Shown here: positions 32,718 to 40,947 of the stretch, piece by piece | Layout: the number at the start of each line of letters is the position of its first letter | Numbering within the stretch: position 1 is the stretch's first letter | Source of the DNA: Phycisphaerae bacterium | Lineage (GTDB): Bacteria; Planctomycetota; Phycisphaerae; Phycisphaerales; SM1A02 | Assembly (NCBI GenBank): GCA_016795035.1 | Contig: JAEUIT010000019.1 | Span: 21,298-85,297, forward strand | Reading direction: 5' to 3' | DNA length: 64,000 nucleotides | Notes under the pieces: model-generated | What the model saw: the letters and a program-made list of their open reading frames with translations, nothing else | Told to the model about the DNA's origin: nothing | Database searches by the model: none | Position numbers and translations under genes: made by a program

Positions 32718-33740
32718 ATGTCCCCGATCGACGCACGCTCACCGACCGTCGCCCCGTCGCCCGCCTATCCGGCCTCCCCCTCGGCCTCCGCCGTGGCGAC
32801 CTTGTCGGGGGGCGTGCCGCCGGAACCCGCACCGACGGTCGGAGCCTCCCGGCCGGCTCGTCGCTACGAGGGACGGGCCGTCGCGATCGCGATCGGCGCC
32901 TGCGTCGCCGCGCTCGGGCTCGCGCTCGGCGCCGCGCACCTCATGCGGCTCGCCCAAGTCCGGCTGACACCGAACCCCCGCGCTCCGCTTCCGCTCGCCG
33001 CGCTTGCGCCGCTCCCGCAACTCGACATGCCGACCTACGTGCGCGGACGGGCGCTTTTCGTCGCGACGTGCGCGACCTGCCACGGTCCCGCCGGGACGGG
33101 CGTGCCCGGACTTGGGAAGGACCTGACGCACAGCCTCTTCGTCTTCGAGCGGCGCGACTCGGTGCTCGTCGACTTCATTCGCAAGGGACGCGACGCCGCC
33201 GATCCGCTCAACACGACGAAGGTCGCGATGCCGCCGCTCGGAGGCAATCCCGACCTCACCGCCGCCGATCTCGGCGCGCTCGTCGTTTTCATGCGCGGGC
33301 TCCAGGATCCGCGCCGCGTTCCCGACGTGCCCGAGGTCTCCGCGCCGGTCGTCGTCGCCGTGAAGGAACCGACGGACAAGGAGAAGGCCGAAGCGCTCGA
33401 GGCCGCCGGCGGCGACGCGGAGCGCGCGGAGTGGATCGCGAGCGGACGCAAGCTCTTCGTCGCTTCCTGCGCCTCGTGCCACGGCAAGGACGGCCTGGGC
33501 ATGCCAGGGCTCGGGAAGGACCTCACGACGAGCGAGTTCGTGCATCGCCTCTCCGACGACGACCTGCTCGCGTTTCTGCTGAAGGGCCGGGATCCGAGCG
33601 ATCCCGCGAACACGTCGAAGATCGCGATGCCGCCCAAGGGCGGAAACCCGGCGCTCAGCGAAGACGACCTGCTCGACATCATCGCGTTCCTCCGCTCGGT
33701 GGCGAAGACCCCGGGCGATTCCAGGAAGCCGCAGCCGTGA
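32718..33740 (+). CDS. Membrane-anchored diheme c-type cytochrome of the nos cluster
   Basis: 340 residues. A ~60-residue Pro/Ala-rich cytoplasmic start is followed by one membrane helix (AVAIAIGACVAALGLALGAA). Two cytochrome c domains follow: CATCHG at about residue 121 with distal Met in VAMPPLGGN, and CASCHG at about 260 with IAMPPKGGN. The two halves are related (GKDLTHSLFVF and GKDLTTSEFVH), so they come from duplication. Inferred role: electron donor to NosZ, 60 bases upstream. The start is the ATG at 32718; a GTG six codons earlier is possible. Confidence 0.88.
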   Translation: MSPIDARSPTVAPSPAYPASPSASAVATLSGGVPPEPAPTVGASRPARRYEGRAVAIAIGACVAALGLALGAAHLMRLAQVRLTPNPRAPLPLAALAPLPQLDMPTYVRGRALFVATCATCHGPAGTGVPGLGKDLTHSLFVFERRDSVLVDFIRKGRDAADPLNTTKVAMPPLGGNPDLTAADLGALVVFMRGLQDPRRVPDVPEVSAPVVVAVKEPTDKEKAEALEAAGGDAERAEWIASGRKLFVASCASCHGKDGLGMPGLGKDLTTSEFVHRLSDDDLLAFLLKGRDPSDPANTSKIAMPPKGGNPALSEDDLLDIIAFLRSVAKTPGDSRKPQP

Positions 33741-33800
33741 CCGTGTGATTCAAGGGCGGCGTCGCACCGCGCGGGGCCGCGATCCAAGAAAGGACCTCTC

Positions 33801-35891
33801 ATGCTTGGTTTCAATAGACAGTGTGCCGTGAAGGTGCTCGCGCTCGCGTCCGTCGCGGCGCTCCTCGGCGCCTCCGCCGACGCGATGGCGCAGGAGACCC
33901 GCCGCGAACGACGATCGCGCACCAAGGAAGTGAAGCCGATCGAGCTCAGCCCCGCGCAGGTCGCGGAGCTCACGAAGGTCGCGAACGAGCGCAAGCTGAC
34001 CGTCGACGACCTGCTCGCGGCGTCGAAGACGTACATGCCGAGCGGGCGGCACGACGACTACGTGCTCTTCTCGTCGGGCGGCCAGAGCGGGCAGATCTTC
34101 GCGATCGGCGTCCCGAGCATGCGCCTGCTGCGCTCGATCGCCGTGTTCACTCCGGAGTCGTGGCAGGGCTACGGCTTCGCGGGCGAGGGCGACGCCGTCC
34201 TCGAACGGCTGAACGTCAATGGAAAGGCAGTGCCGTGGGGCGACACGCATCACCCGGCGCTCTCCGAGACGGCCGGCGACTACGACGGCCAGTTCCTCTT
34301 CATCGGCGACAAGGCGAATGCGCGCGTCGCCGTAATCGACCTGCGCGACTGGGAAACGAAGCAGATCGTGAAGAACCCGCTCACCGTGAGCGACCACGGC
34401 GCGTCGTTCGTCACGCCCAACACCGAGTATGTCGTCGAGGGCGGCCAGTACGCGACCGTCCTCGGCTATGGCTATGCGCCGCCCGAGGAATACAAGAAGT
34501 CGTATCGCGGGATGGTGACCTTCTGGAAGTTCGACCGCGCCAAGGGCCGCATCGACGAGGCGAGTTCGTTCGCGCTCGAACTGCCTCCGTACTGGCAGGA
34601 TCTCGCCGACGCCGGCAAGGTCGCGAGCGACGGCCTCGTCTTCATCAATTCGTTCAACTCCGAGATGGCGACCGGCGGCGTCGAGCAGGGCAAGCCGCCC
34701 TTCGAGGCCGGCGTCAGCCAGCGCGACACGGACTATCTGCACATCATCGACTGGAAGCGGGCCGAGCGGGCGGTGAAGGAAGGCAAGGCCAAGAAGATCA
34801 ACGGGTTCCCGGTGATCACGCTCGACGTTGCAGCCGCCGAGGGCATCCTGCACTTCGCCCCCGAGCCGAAGAGCCCGCATGGCGTCGACGTCTCGCCGAA
34901 CGGCCAGTTCATCGTCGTCGCGGGCAAGCTCGACCCGCACGTGACCGTGTATTCGATCGACCGAATCAAGAAGGCGATCGCCGACAAGAAGATCAGCGCG
35001 ACCGACGACTACGGAATCCCGGTGCTCGACTTCGACGCCGTGAAGGAGGCGCAGGTCGAGCTCGGACTCGGGCCGTTGCATACGCAATTCGACGACAAGG
35101 GATACGCGTACACGTCGCTCTTCCTCGACTCCGCGGTGTCGCGCTGGACGCTCGGCGGCGACTACGCCAAGCTCCATGCGGAGGAGCCGTGGAAGCTCGT
35201 GACGAAGACGCCGGTGCAATACAACATCGGCCACCTCTGCGCCGCCGAGGGCGACACGGTGAGCCCCGACGGCAACTACCTCATCTCGATGTCGAAGTGG
35301 TCGGTCGACCGATTCCTCCCGACCGGTCCGCTCCTGCCGCAGAACTTCCAGCTCGTCGACATCGCCGCGGCCGGAACGACGATGCCGGTGCTCTTCGACA
35401 TGCCGATCGGCGTCGGCGAGCCGCACTACTGCCAGATGATCAAGGCCGACAAGCTGAAGACCTGGACCACCTATCCCGAGATCGGATGGAACCCGCATAC
35501 GCAGCAGCTTGATCCGCGCGCGCCGAAGCAAGGCAAGGAAGGCGTCGTGCGCGACGGTTCGCAGGTGACGATCAACATGACGGCGATCCGAAGCCACTTC
35601 ACCCCCGAGCACGTCGAAGTGAACGAGGGCGACGAGATCACCTGGCGCATCACCGCGATCGAGTCGACGCAGGACGCGACGCACGGCTTCTGCATCGGCG
35701 GCTACAACATCAACCTGAGCCTCGAACCGGGCGAGTTCGCCGAGTTCAAGTTCGTGGCCGACAAGCCGGGCACGTATCCCTTCTACTGCACCGAGTTCTG
35801 CTCCGCGTTGCACCTGGAGATGATGGGCTATCTCCACGTGAAGCCGAAGACCACGACGGCCATGAAGGCCGAGCCTGCCGCCAAGCCCTGA
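33801..35891 (+). CDS. nosZ: Nitrous oxide reductase, clade II (Sec-type)
   Basis: 696 residues. It reduces N2O to N2 in the periplasm. The N-terminal signal peptide (VLALASVAALLGASADAMAQ) lacks a twin-arginine motif, the hallmark of clade II enzymes. The seven-bladed propeller carries CuZ ligands, with DTHHPALSET and later His residues (DHGASFV, SPHGVDVS, GPLHTQFD, IGHLCAAEG). The C-terminal CuA domain has PFYCTEFCSALHLEMMGY, with both Cys, the His and the Met. All key metal motifs I could check are intact, so the enzyme should be active. Confidence 0.96.
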   Translation: MLGFNRQCAVKVLALASVAALLGASADAMAQETRRERRSRTKEVKPIELSPAQVAELTKVANERKLTVDDLLAASKTYMPSGRHDDYVLFSSGGQSGQIFAIGVPSMRLLRSIAVFTPESWQGYGFAGEGDAVLERLNVNGKAVPWGDTHHPALSETAGDYDGQFLFIGDKANARVAVIDLRDWETKQIVKNPLTVSDHGASFVTPNTEYVVEGGQYATVLGYGYAPPEEYKKSYRGMVTFWKFDRAKGRIDEASSFALELPPYWQDLADAGKVASDGLVFINSFNSEMATGGVEQGKPPFEAGVSQRDTDYLHIIDWKRAERAVKEGKAKKINGFPVITLDVAAAEGILHFAPEPKSPHGVDVSPNGQFIVVAGKLDPHVTVYSIDRIKKAIADKKISATDDYGIPVLDFDAVKEAQVELGLGPLHTQFDDKGYAYTSLFLDSAVSRWTLGGDYAKLHAEEPWKLVTKTPVQYNIGHLCAAEGDTVSPDGNYLISMSKWSVDRFLPTGPLLPQNFQLVDIAAAGTTMPVLFDMPIGVGEPHYCQMIKADKLKTWTTYPEIGWNPHTQQLDPRAPKQGKEGVVRDGSQVTINMTAIRSHFTPEHVEVNEGDEITWRITAIESTQDATHGFCIGGYNINLSLEPGEFAEFKFVADKPGTYPFYCTEFCSALHLEMMGYLHVKPKTTTAMKAEPAAKP

Positions 35892-36001
35892 CGATCTCAT
35901 GCGTTTCCGGCCTGCGCCGCGCGAGAGCGCGGCGCAGGCATTGACGGCGTTCGCCGCCTTGACCGACCCACCCTCCGCCTCGCACGAACGGAGTCCGTTT
36001 C

Positions 36002-36673
36002 ATGCCCGGACTGCTCGCCCAGATCGCCGGACCGCGCGTCCCGCCCGACGAGCTCGCGCGTCGACCCGCCCGCTACGCGACGCCCGCGCTTCTCTTCGCG
36101 GTCGCGCGCGTGCTGCTCCTCGTGTCGATCTTTTTCCCGTACTGGCACATGGAGCTCGTGGCGCCGCAGTACCCCGACGGGCTGTTCCTCACCGCCTATG
36201 TCAATCATCTCGACGGCGACGTGAAGGAGATCGACGGCCTCAATCATTACATAGGAATGCGGCCGCTCGACGAGGCGGCGCGGGTGGAGAAGTCGCTGGC
36301 GATCTGGATGATCGTCGCGATGGTGCTCTTCGTCGAAGGCGCGATGTTCGTCCACAGCAAGTGGGCGGTGCTGCTCGCCGTTCCGGCGATCACGTTTCCG
36401 GCCTTCTTCATCGCGGACCTTCACCTCTGGATGAGGCGGTTCGGGCAGGGGCTCGACCCCTCGGCTCCGCTGTCGGCGTCGGTGAAGCCGTTCACGCCGA
36501 CCGTGCTCGGCGAGGGCGGCATCGGGCAGTTCCGGACGTTCGCGGAGCTCGGCACCGGCATGTGGCTCGCGATCGGCGCGGCGGGCATGATCGTCGTCGC
36601 GTTCTGGTTCCATCGCCGCGCCTTCCGTCCGCTCTCGGTCGCCGCGCGCCGCGCCGCGGAGGTTCCGGCATGA
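36002..36673 (+). CDS. NosB-like membrane protein of the clade II nos cluster
   Basis: 223 residues, about four membrane helices (43-62, 98-120, 125-145, 180-200). A conserved periplasmic segment FFPYWHMELVAPQYPDGL and EIDGLNHYIGM fits proteins encoded next to clade II nosZ. In those clusters the gene is called nosB; its job is unknown, perhaps electron transfer. The 110-base gap after nosZ holds no gene. The stop overlaps the nosD start (ATGA), so the two are coupled. Confidence 0.75.
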   Translation: MPGLLAQIAGPRVPPDELARRPARYATPALLFAVARVLLLVSIFFPYWHMELVAPQYPDGLFLTAYVNHLDGDVKEIDGLNHYIGMRPLDEAARVEKSLAIWMIVAMVLFVEGAMFVHSKWAVLLAVPAITFPAFFIADLHLWMRRFGQGLDPSAPLSASVKPFTPTVLGEGGIGQFRTFAELGTGMWLAIGAAGMIVVAFWFHRRAFRPLSVAARRAAEVPA

Positions 36674-38019
36674 CGACCCTCGCGCTCATTGCGTGCCTCG
36701 CGCTCGGCGTTGCAGCCGAGCCGGGATCGATCGCCGACCGCATCGCCGGCGCGGCGCCGGGAGACGTCATCGAAGTGGGCCCCGGCGTCTACCGCGAACG
36801 GATCCGCATCGACAAGCCGCTGCGGCTCGTCGGGGTCGGTCGCCCGGTGATCGACGGCGGCGGCAGCGGCGACATCGTCGAGATCACCGCTCCCAACGTC
36901 GAGTTCCGGGGCTTCGAGGTGCGCAACACCGGCATCGACCTCGACAAGGAGAACTGCGCGATCCGCGTGCTCGCCCCCTTCGCCGTCATCGAGGACAACG
37001 TCGTGTCGGACGTCCTGTTCGGCATCGACCTGAAGGGAGCCCCGGACAGCGTGGTCCGCGGCAATCGCATCGGCGGCAAGGACCTCGACGTCGCCCGCCG
37101 CGGCGACGGGCTGCGACTTTGGCGCAGCGACCGCGTCCGCATCGAGAACAACGAGATCCACGACGGGCGCGACGCGATCCTCTGGTACTCGAACGGCGTC
37201 GAGGTGCGCGGCAACGTCGCGCATCGCTGCCGCTACGGGTTCCATCTCATGTACAGCGACAACGTGGTCCTCGAGGACAACGAGGTCGCCGAGAACTCGG
37301 TCGGCGTGTACTTCATGTACAGCCACACGCTTGAGCTTCGCCGCAACCGGCTCGTGCGCAACCGCGGCCCCAGCGGCTACGGACTCGGGCTGAAGGAGAC
37401 CGACCGCTTCACGATCGAGGACAACGTGATCGTGGGCAATCGCGTCGGGGTGTACGTCGACGGCTCGCCGTTCACGTCGAAGAAGCCGGGCGAGTTCACG
37501 CGGAACACGTTCGCCTACAACGACGTCGGCGTGACGTTTCTTCCGGCCGTGCGCGGCAACGTGCTCTGGGAGAACAACTTCGTCGACAACTTCGAGCAGG
37601 TCTGCGTCCTCGGCCGCGGAGAGCTGACCGGCAACGAGTTCGCCCGCGACGACCGCGGCAACTACTGGAGCGACTACGTCGGCTACGACGAGGACCGCGA
37701 CGGGCTCGGCGACTGGGAGCACTGCTCGGAGCGGCTCTTTGAGAGCATGCTCGATCGCGAGCCGAAGCTTCGCGTTTTCCTTCTGAGCCCGGCGGAGAGC
37801 GCGATCGAGTTCGTCGCGCGGGCCGTGCCTGCGGTGCGCCCGGAGCCGAAGTTCAGCGACCCGGCGCCGCTCATGCAGCCGATCGCCGCGAAAGCCTCGG
37901 CCGAGCGCGACGCGCGGCGCGGTCCGCTCGCCGCGGCGGCGACGGCGCTCCTCGCGGTCGGCGGACTTGCGTTCGTCGTCGCCCGCTCCGGGCTCGGACT
38001 TGCACGGGAGACCACATGA
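36670..38019 (+). CDS. nosD: NosD, periplasmic CuZ maturation factor
   Basis: 449 residues. A signal peptide (LALIACLALGVAAE) is followed by a right-handed beta-helix (CASH repeats): VVRGNRIGG, VRIENNEIHDG, FHLMYSDNVVLEDNEV, YFMYSHTLELRRNRL. The segment GNYWSDYVGYDEDRDGLGD is characteristic of NosD. A C-terminal membrane helix (AAAATALLAVGGLAFVV) anchors it. It works with NosFY in building the sulfide-bridged copper site. The ATG at 36670 overlaps the previous stop; the longer upstream frame is antisense noise. Confidence 0.94.
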   Translation: MTTLALIACLALGVAAEPGSIADRIAGAAPGDVIEVGPGVYRERIRIDKPLRLVGVGRPVIDGGGSGDIVEITAPNVEFRGFEVRNTGIDLDKENCAIRVLAPFAVIEDNVVSDVLFGIDLKGAPDSVVRGNRIGGKDLDVARRGDGLRLWRSDRVRIENNEIHDGRDAILWYSNGVEVRGNVAHRCRYGFHLMYSDNVVLEDNEVAENSVGVYFMYSHTLELRRNRLVRNRGPSGYGLGLKETDRFTIEDNVIVGNRVGVYVDGSPFTSKKPGEFTRNTFAYNDVGVTFLPAVRGNVLWENNFVDNFEQVCVLGRGELTGNEFARDDRGNYWSDYVGYDEDRDGLGDWEHCSERLFESMLDREPKLRVFLLSPAESAIEFVARAVPAVRPEPKFSDPAPLMQPIAAKASAERDARRGPLAAAATALLAVGGLAFVVARSGLGLARETT

Positions 38020-38909
38020 TCCGGATTCGACGCCTCACCAAGCGCTTCGCGCGGCAGCCCGCGCTCCTCGACGTCGACCTCGAGATCGGCGCCGGCGACG
38101 CCCTCGCGCTCTGGGGTCCGAACGGCGCCGGCAAGTCGACGCTCATCCGCTGCGTGCTCGGACTCCTCGCCTTCGAGGGGGAGATCACCGTGGGCGGCCA
38201 TGACGTGCGCCGCGACGGAAAGGCGGCGCGGCGCCTCGTCGGCTACGTGCCGCAGGAGCTCGGATTCTACGACGATCTCCGCGTTGCCGAGGCCGTTCGG
38301 CTCTTCGCGCGCCTGAAGGGGGTGCCGATCCGCGGCGTCGGCGCCGTGCTCGACGGTGTACGGCTCGGCGGCCAGGAGCGCAAGCGGATCCGCGAGCTCT
38401 CGGGCGGCATGAAGCAGCGGCTCGCGCTCGCGATCGCGCTTCTCGGCGAGCCGCCGATCCTCGTGCTCGACGAAGTCACGGCGAGCCTCGACGCCTGCGG
38501 ACGCCGCGAGTTCACCGACCTTCTCGGCGGCCTCGCCACCGGCGGACGCACGCTTCTCTTTGCGTCGCACCGCGTCGAGGAGATTTCGGCGCTTGCGCGA
38601 CGCGTCGCGGAGCTGGAGGCGGGCCGGGTGACGGCGATCGTCGACGGCGGCGACTTCATGCAGCGCCTCGGCGTCGGAAGCGTGCTGCATCTCACCGTTG
38701 CGTCGCCGCAGCGGGCGAGCGCGTTCGAGGCGCTGCGCACCAACGGATTCGCGCCTCGCATGAACGGCGTCGGCGTGCTCGTGCCGGTGCCGTCGTCGCA
38801 GAAGGCGGCGCCCTTCCGCGTCCTCGCCGATGCCCGCATCGCCGTCGAGGACTTCGAGCTTGTGTCGACGGAGCGAGCCTCGGCGCTCGCGGAGGAGATG
38901 CACCGATGA
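38016..38909 (+). CDS. nosF: NosF, ABC transporter ATPase
   Basis: 297 residues. Walker A LWGPNGAGKSTL, Q-loop YVPQELGFYDDL, signature ELSGGMKQRLALA, Walker B ILVLDEVTASLD and switch His in LLFASHRVEE. It is the energy-coupling part of NosDFY. The last ~80 residues form a C-terminal extension common in NosF. It overlaps nosD and nosY by four bases (ATGA) on each side. Confidence 0.94.
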   Translation: MIRIRRLTKRFARQPALLDVDLEIGAGDALALWGPNGAGKSTLIRCVLGLLAFEGEITVGGHDVRRDGKAARRLVGYVPQELGFYDDLRVAEAVRLFARLKGVPIRGVGAVLDGVRLGGQERKRIRELSGGMKQRLALAIALLGEPPILVLDEVTASLDACGRREFTDLLGGLATGGRTLLFASHRVEEISALARRVAELEAGRVTAIVDGGDFMQRLGVGSVLHLTVASPQRASAFEALRTNGFAPRMNGVGVLVPVPSSQKAAPFRVLADARIAVEDFELVSTERASALAEEMHR

Positions 38910-39790
38910 CCGCAGCCCTGACTGTCACGTCCGACGATCGCGCCGGCAGCCGGCCGCCGTCGGCCCTCTCCAACGTGGTCGCGCTCGGGATGCGCCAGCT
39001 CCGCGACGCCGTGCGCAGCCGGTGGTTCGCGCTCTACACCCTCGCCTTCACCGCGCTCGGACTCGCGGTGTCGTACGTGTCGGCGCACGCGGCCGGCGGC
39101 GCCGGCGTCTCCGGCTTCGGCCGCACGACCGCCGGGCTCCTGAACCTCGTGCTCCTGATCGTCCCGCTCATGGCGCTCACGGCGGGCGCCGGGTCCATCG
39201 CGTCGGACCGCGAGCGCGGCATGCTGCCGTACCTCCTCGCCCAGCCGATCGCCCGCTGGGAACTGCTCCTCGGAACCTATCTCGGGCTCGCGCTCGCGCT
39301 CTTCGCGAGCGTGACGCTCGGCCTCGGCGCCTGCGCCGCCGTGCTCGCGGCGATGGGGGAGCGCACCGATCCCGGGAGCATCGTGTGGCTCGCCGTCCTG
39401 TCGTGCATCCTCGCGCTCGGCATGCTGAGCGTCGGCATGCTCGTGTCCGTGGTCACCCGCCGCGCATCGGTCGCGACCGGCACGGCCGTTTTCCTCTGGC
39501 TCGCGCTCGTCTTCGGGACCGATCTCGGGCTGATGGCCGGGACGATCGCGTTCAAGCTGCGCATCCAGACGCTCTTCGGCCTCTGTCTCGCGAACCCGCT
39601 CCAGGTGTTCAAGATGTGGTCGCTGCACGTCATCGACGCATCCATCGATGTGTTAGGCCCGGCCGGAACGTACGCGCTCGACACCTGGGGTTCGGCGCTT
39701 TCCTGGATCTTCGCCGGAGCCCTCGCCGCGTGGGTGGTCGTTCCGCTCGGACTTGCGACGGCGATCTTCGCCCGGAGGTCCCCGGTATGA
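38906..39790 (+). CDS. nosY: NosY, ABC transporter permease
   Basis: 294 residues with six hydrophobic segments. The start (RQLRDAVRSRWFALYTLAFT) and the cytoplasmic motif IASDRERGMLPYLLAQPIARWELLLG match NosY and related ABC-2 permeases. GLCLANPLQVFKM and a conserved C-terminal membrane pair follow. With NosF and NosD it delivers sulfur or energises CuZ assembly. Overlaps nosF by four bases and nosL by four. Confidence 0.93.
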   Translation: MTAALTVTSDDRAGSRPPSALSNVVALGMRQLRDAVRSRWFALYTLAFTALGLAVSYVSAHAAGGAGVSGFGRTTAGLLNLVLLIVPLMALTAGAGSIASDRERGMLPYLLAQPIARWELLLGTYLGLALALFASVTLGLGACAAVLAAMGERTDPGSIVWLAVLSCILALGMLSVGMLVSVVTRRASVATGTAVFLWLALVFGTDLGLMAGTIAFKLRIQTLFGLCLANPLQVFKMWSLHVIDASIDVLGPAGTYALDTWGSALSWIFAGALAAWVVVPLGLATAIFARRSPV

Positions 39791-40275
39791 ACAAGGTCTC
39801 CGTCGCCCTCGCGTTCGTCGCCGTCGCGAGCCTCGCCCGATGCGGCGATGCCCCGCCCGACGGTCCTCCCGAGCTGCGCCTCGGCCACGACGTCTGTGCG
39901 CACTGCGGCATGATGCTGGCGGAGGATCGTTGTGCCGCGGCCTCGATCGCGGTCGTGGACGGCCAGCCCGCCTACCTCCTGTGGGACGACGTCGGATGCC
40001 TGCTCGACTGGTTGCGCGAGCGACCCGACTCGACGTTCTCCGCGCACTTCGTCCGTGACTACGACGCGCGCTCCTGGGTCGACGCGCCGAAGGCGACCTT
40101 TCTCATGACCGAGGCGATCCGCACGCCGATGGGCTCGTGGATCGTCGCGTTCGCGTCGCCGGCCGGTGCCGAGGGCGCGCGACGGGTGCATGGCGGGGAG
40201 GTATCCTCGTGGAACGAGCTTGCGAACGCGCGGGTTCGTTGGCTGGTCGATCAAGGCCGACTCGCTCCTCCCTGA
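39787..40275 (+). CDS. nosL: NosL, copper chaperone lipoprotein
   Basis: 162 residues. The signal peptide ends in SLARCGD, a lipobox-like site. The family copper motif is CAHCGMMLAEDR near residue 38, followed by YLLWDDVGCLLDWL and WVDAPKATFLM. NosL binds Cu(I) and hands it to NosD. It is the last gene of the overlapping nos operon. Confidence 0.93.
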   Translation: MNKVSVALAFVAVASLARCGDAPPDGPPELRLGHDVCAHCGMMLAEDRCAAASIAVVDGQPAYLLWDDVGCLLDWLRERPDSTFSAHFVRDYDARSWVDAPKATFLMTEAIRTPMGSWIVAFASPAGAEGARRVHGGEVSSWNELANARVRWLVDQGRLAPP

Positions 40276-40432
40276 GGCCGTCGCCGTGATTCGATCCGTC
40301 GACGTCGTCGCTCGCGGGCCCGGCGGCCCGGCGCCCCGTTCCAGCGCCGCGCTCGGCGTCGGCGCCGGTTCCGCCCCGGAGTCCGCACCTGTCGGGGGAC
40401 GTCGAGAGGGCTGCGGCCAGCAGGGAAATCGG

Positions 40433-40915
40433 ATGTTTTCGAGTACGACCGAGTACGCACTACGCGCCGCCGTCTACGTCGCATCGCTGGGCGGCCAGTC
40501 CGTGCGAAGCGAGCGCATCGCCGAAGTGACGAAGGTTCCGAGCGGCTACATCTCGAAGGTGATGCGCGATCTCGTCGTTGCAGGTCTCGTGACGTCGCAG
40601 CGCGGGCCCAACGGCGGCTTCGCGCTCGCGCGGCCCGCCGAGGCGATCAGCGTCCTCGACGTCGTGAACGCGGTGACGCCGATCCATCGCATCACCACGT
40701 GCCCGCTCGGGAATCCGGAGCACCTGAACCTGTGCCCGCTGCATCGTCGGCTCGACGACGCCATCGCCGGCATCGAACGCGCATTCGGCGCGACGAGCCT
40801 CGCCGAGATCGTCGGAGGCGGACCGGCCCGGAGCGGGGCGCCGAGCTGCGCCGCGCTCACGATCGACCGCCAGCCGCTGCCCGAGCCGAAGCGGCCGCGC
40901 CGCGCGAAGCGCTGA
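40433..40915 (+). CDS. Rrf2-family transcriptional regulator
   Basis: 160 residues. The N-terminal winged helix MFSSTTEYALRAAVYVASLG and KVPSGYISKVMRDL followed by SQRGPNGGFALARP is typical of Rrf2. Cysteines in TTCPLGNPEHLNLCPLH sit where NsrR/IscR bind an iron-sulfur cluster, although the spacing (ten residues) differs from the usual C-x5-C-x5-C. A further Cys lies in APSCAAL. Inferred: an NO- or iron-sulfur-responsive repressor of the nos genes. The ATG at 40433 is chosen from homology. Confidence 0.87.
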   Translation: MFSSTTEYALRAAVYVASLGGQSVRSERIAEVTKVPSGYISKVMRDLVVAGLVTSQRGPNGGFALARPAEAISVLDVVNAVTPIHRITTCPLGNPEHLNLCPLHRRLDDAIAGIERAFGATSLAEIVGGGPARSGAPSCAALTIDRQPLPEPKRPRRAKR

Positions 40916-40928
40916 TCCCCGCGGGATC
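40914..40928. terminator. Short hairpin between convergent genes
   Basis: GATCCC and GGGATC form a 6-bp stem with loop CGC. It begins just at the stop of the Rrf2 gene and lies before the end of rimO. There is no T-run, so termination is only a possibility. Confidence 0.35.
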
Positions 40929-40947
40929 GCCGGAGCGACGACGCCGG

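Noticed and set aside
32640..32718. FNR/CRP binding site before the nos cluster
   Set aside because: No TTGAT-N4-ATCAA-like palindrome could be found; only a sigma-70-type pair is visible.
33750..35900. Long minus-strand frame of about 716 codons opposite nosZ
   Set aside because: Antisense shadow typical of GC-rich DNA; the plus strand encodes NosZ with all key motifs.
35899..36670. N-terminal extension of NosD by 257 codons
   Set aside because: The extension overlaps the nosB-like gene in another frame and is Arg-rich; the signal peptide begins at 36670.
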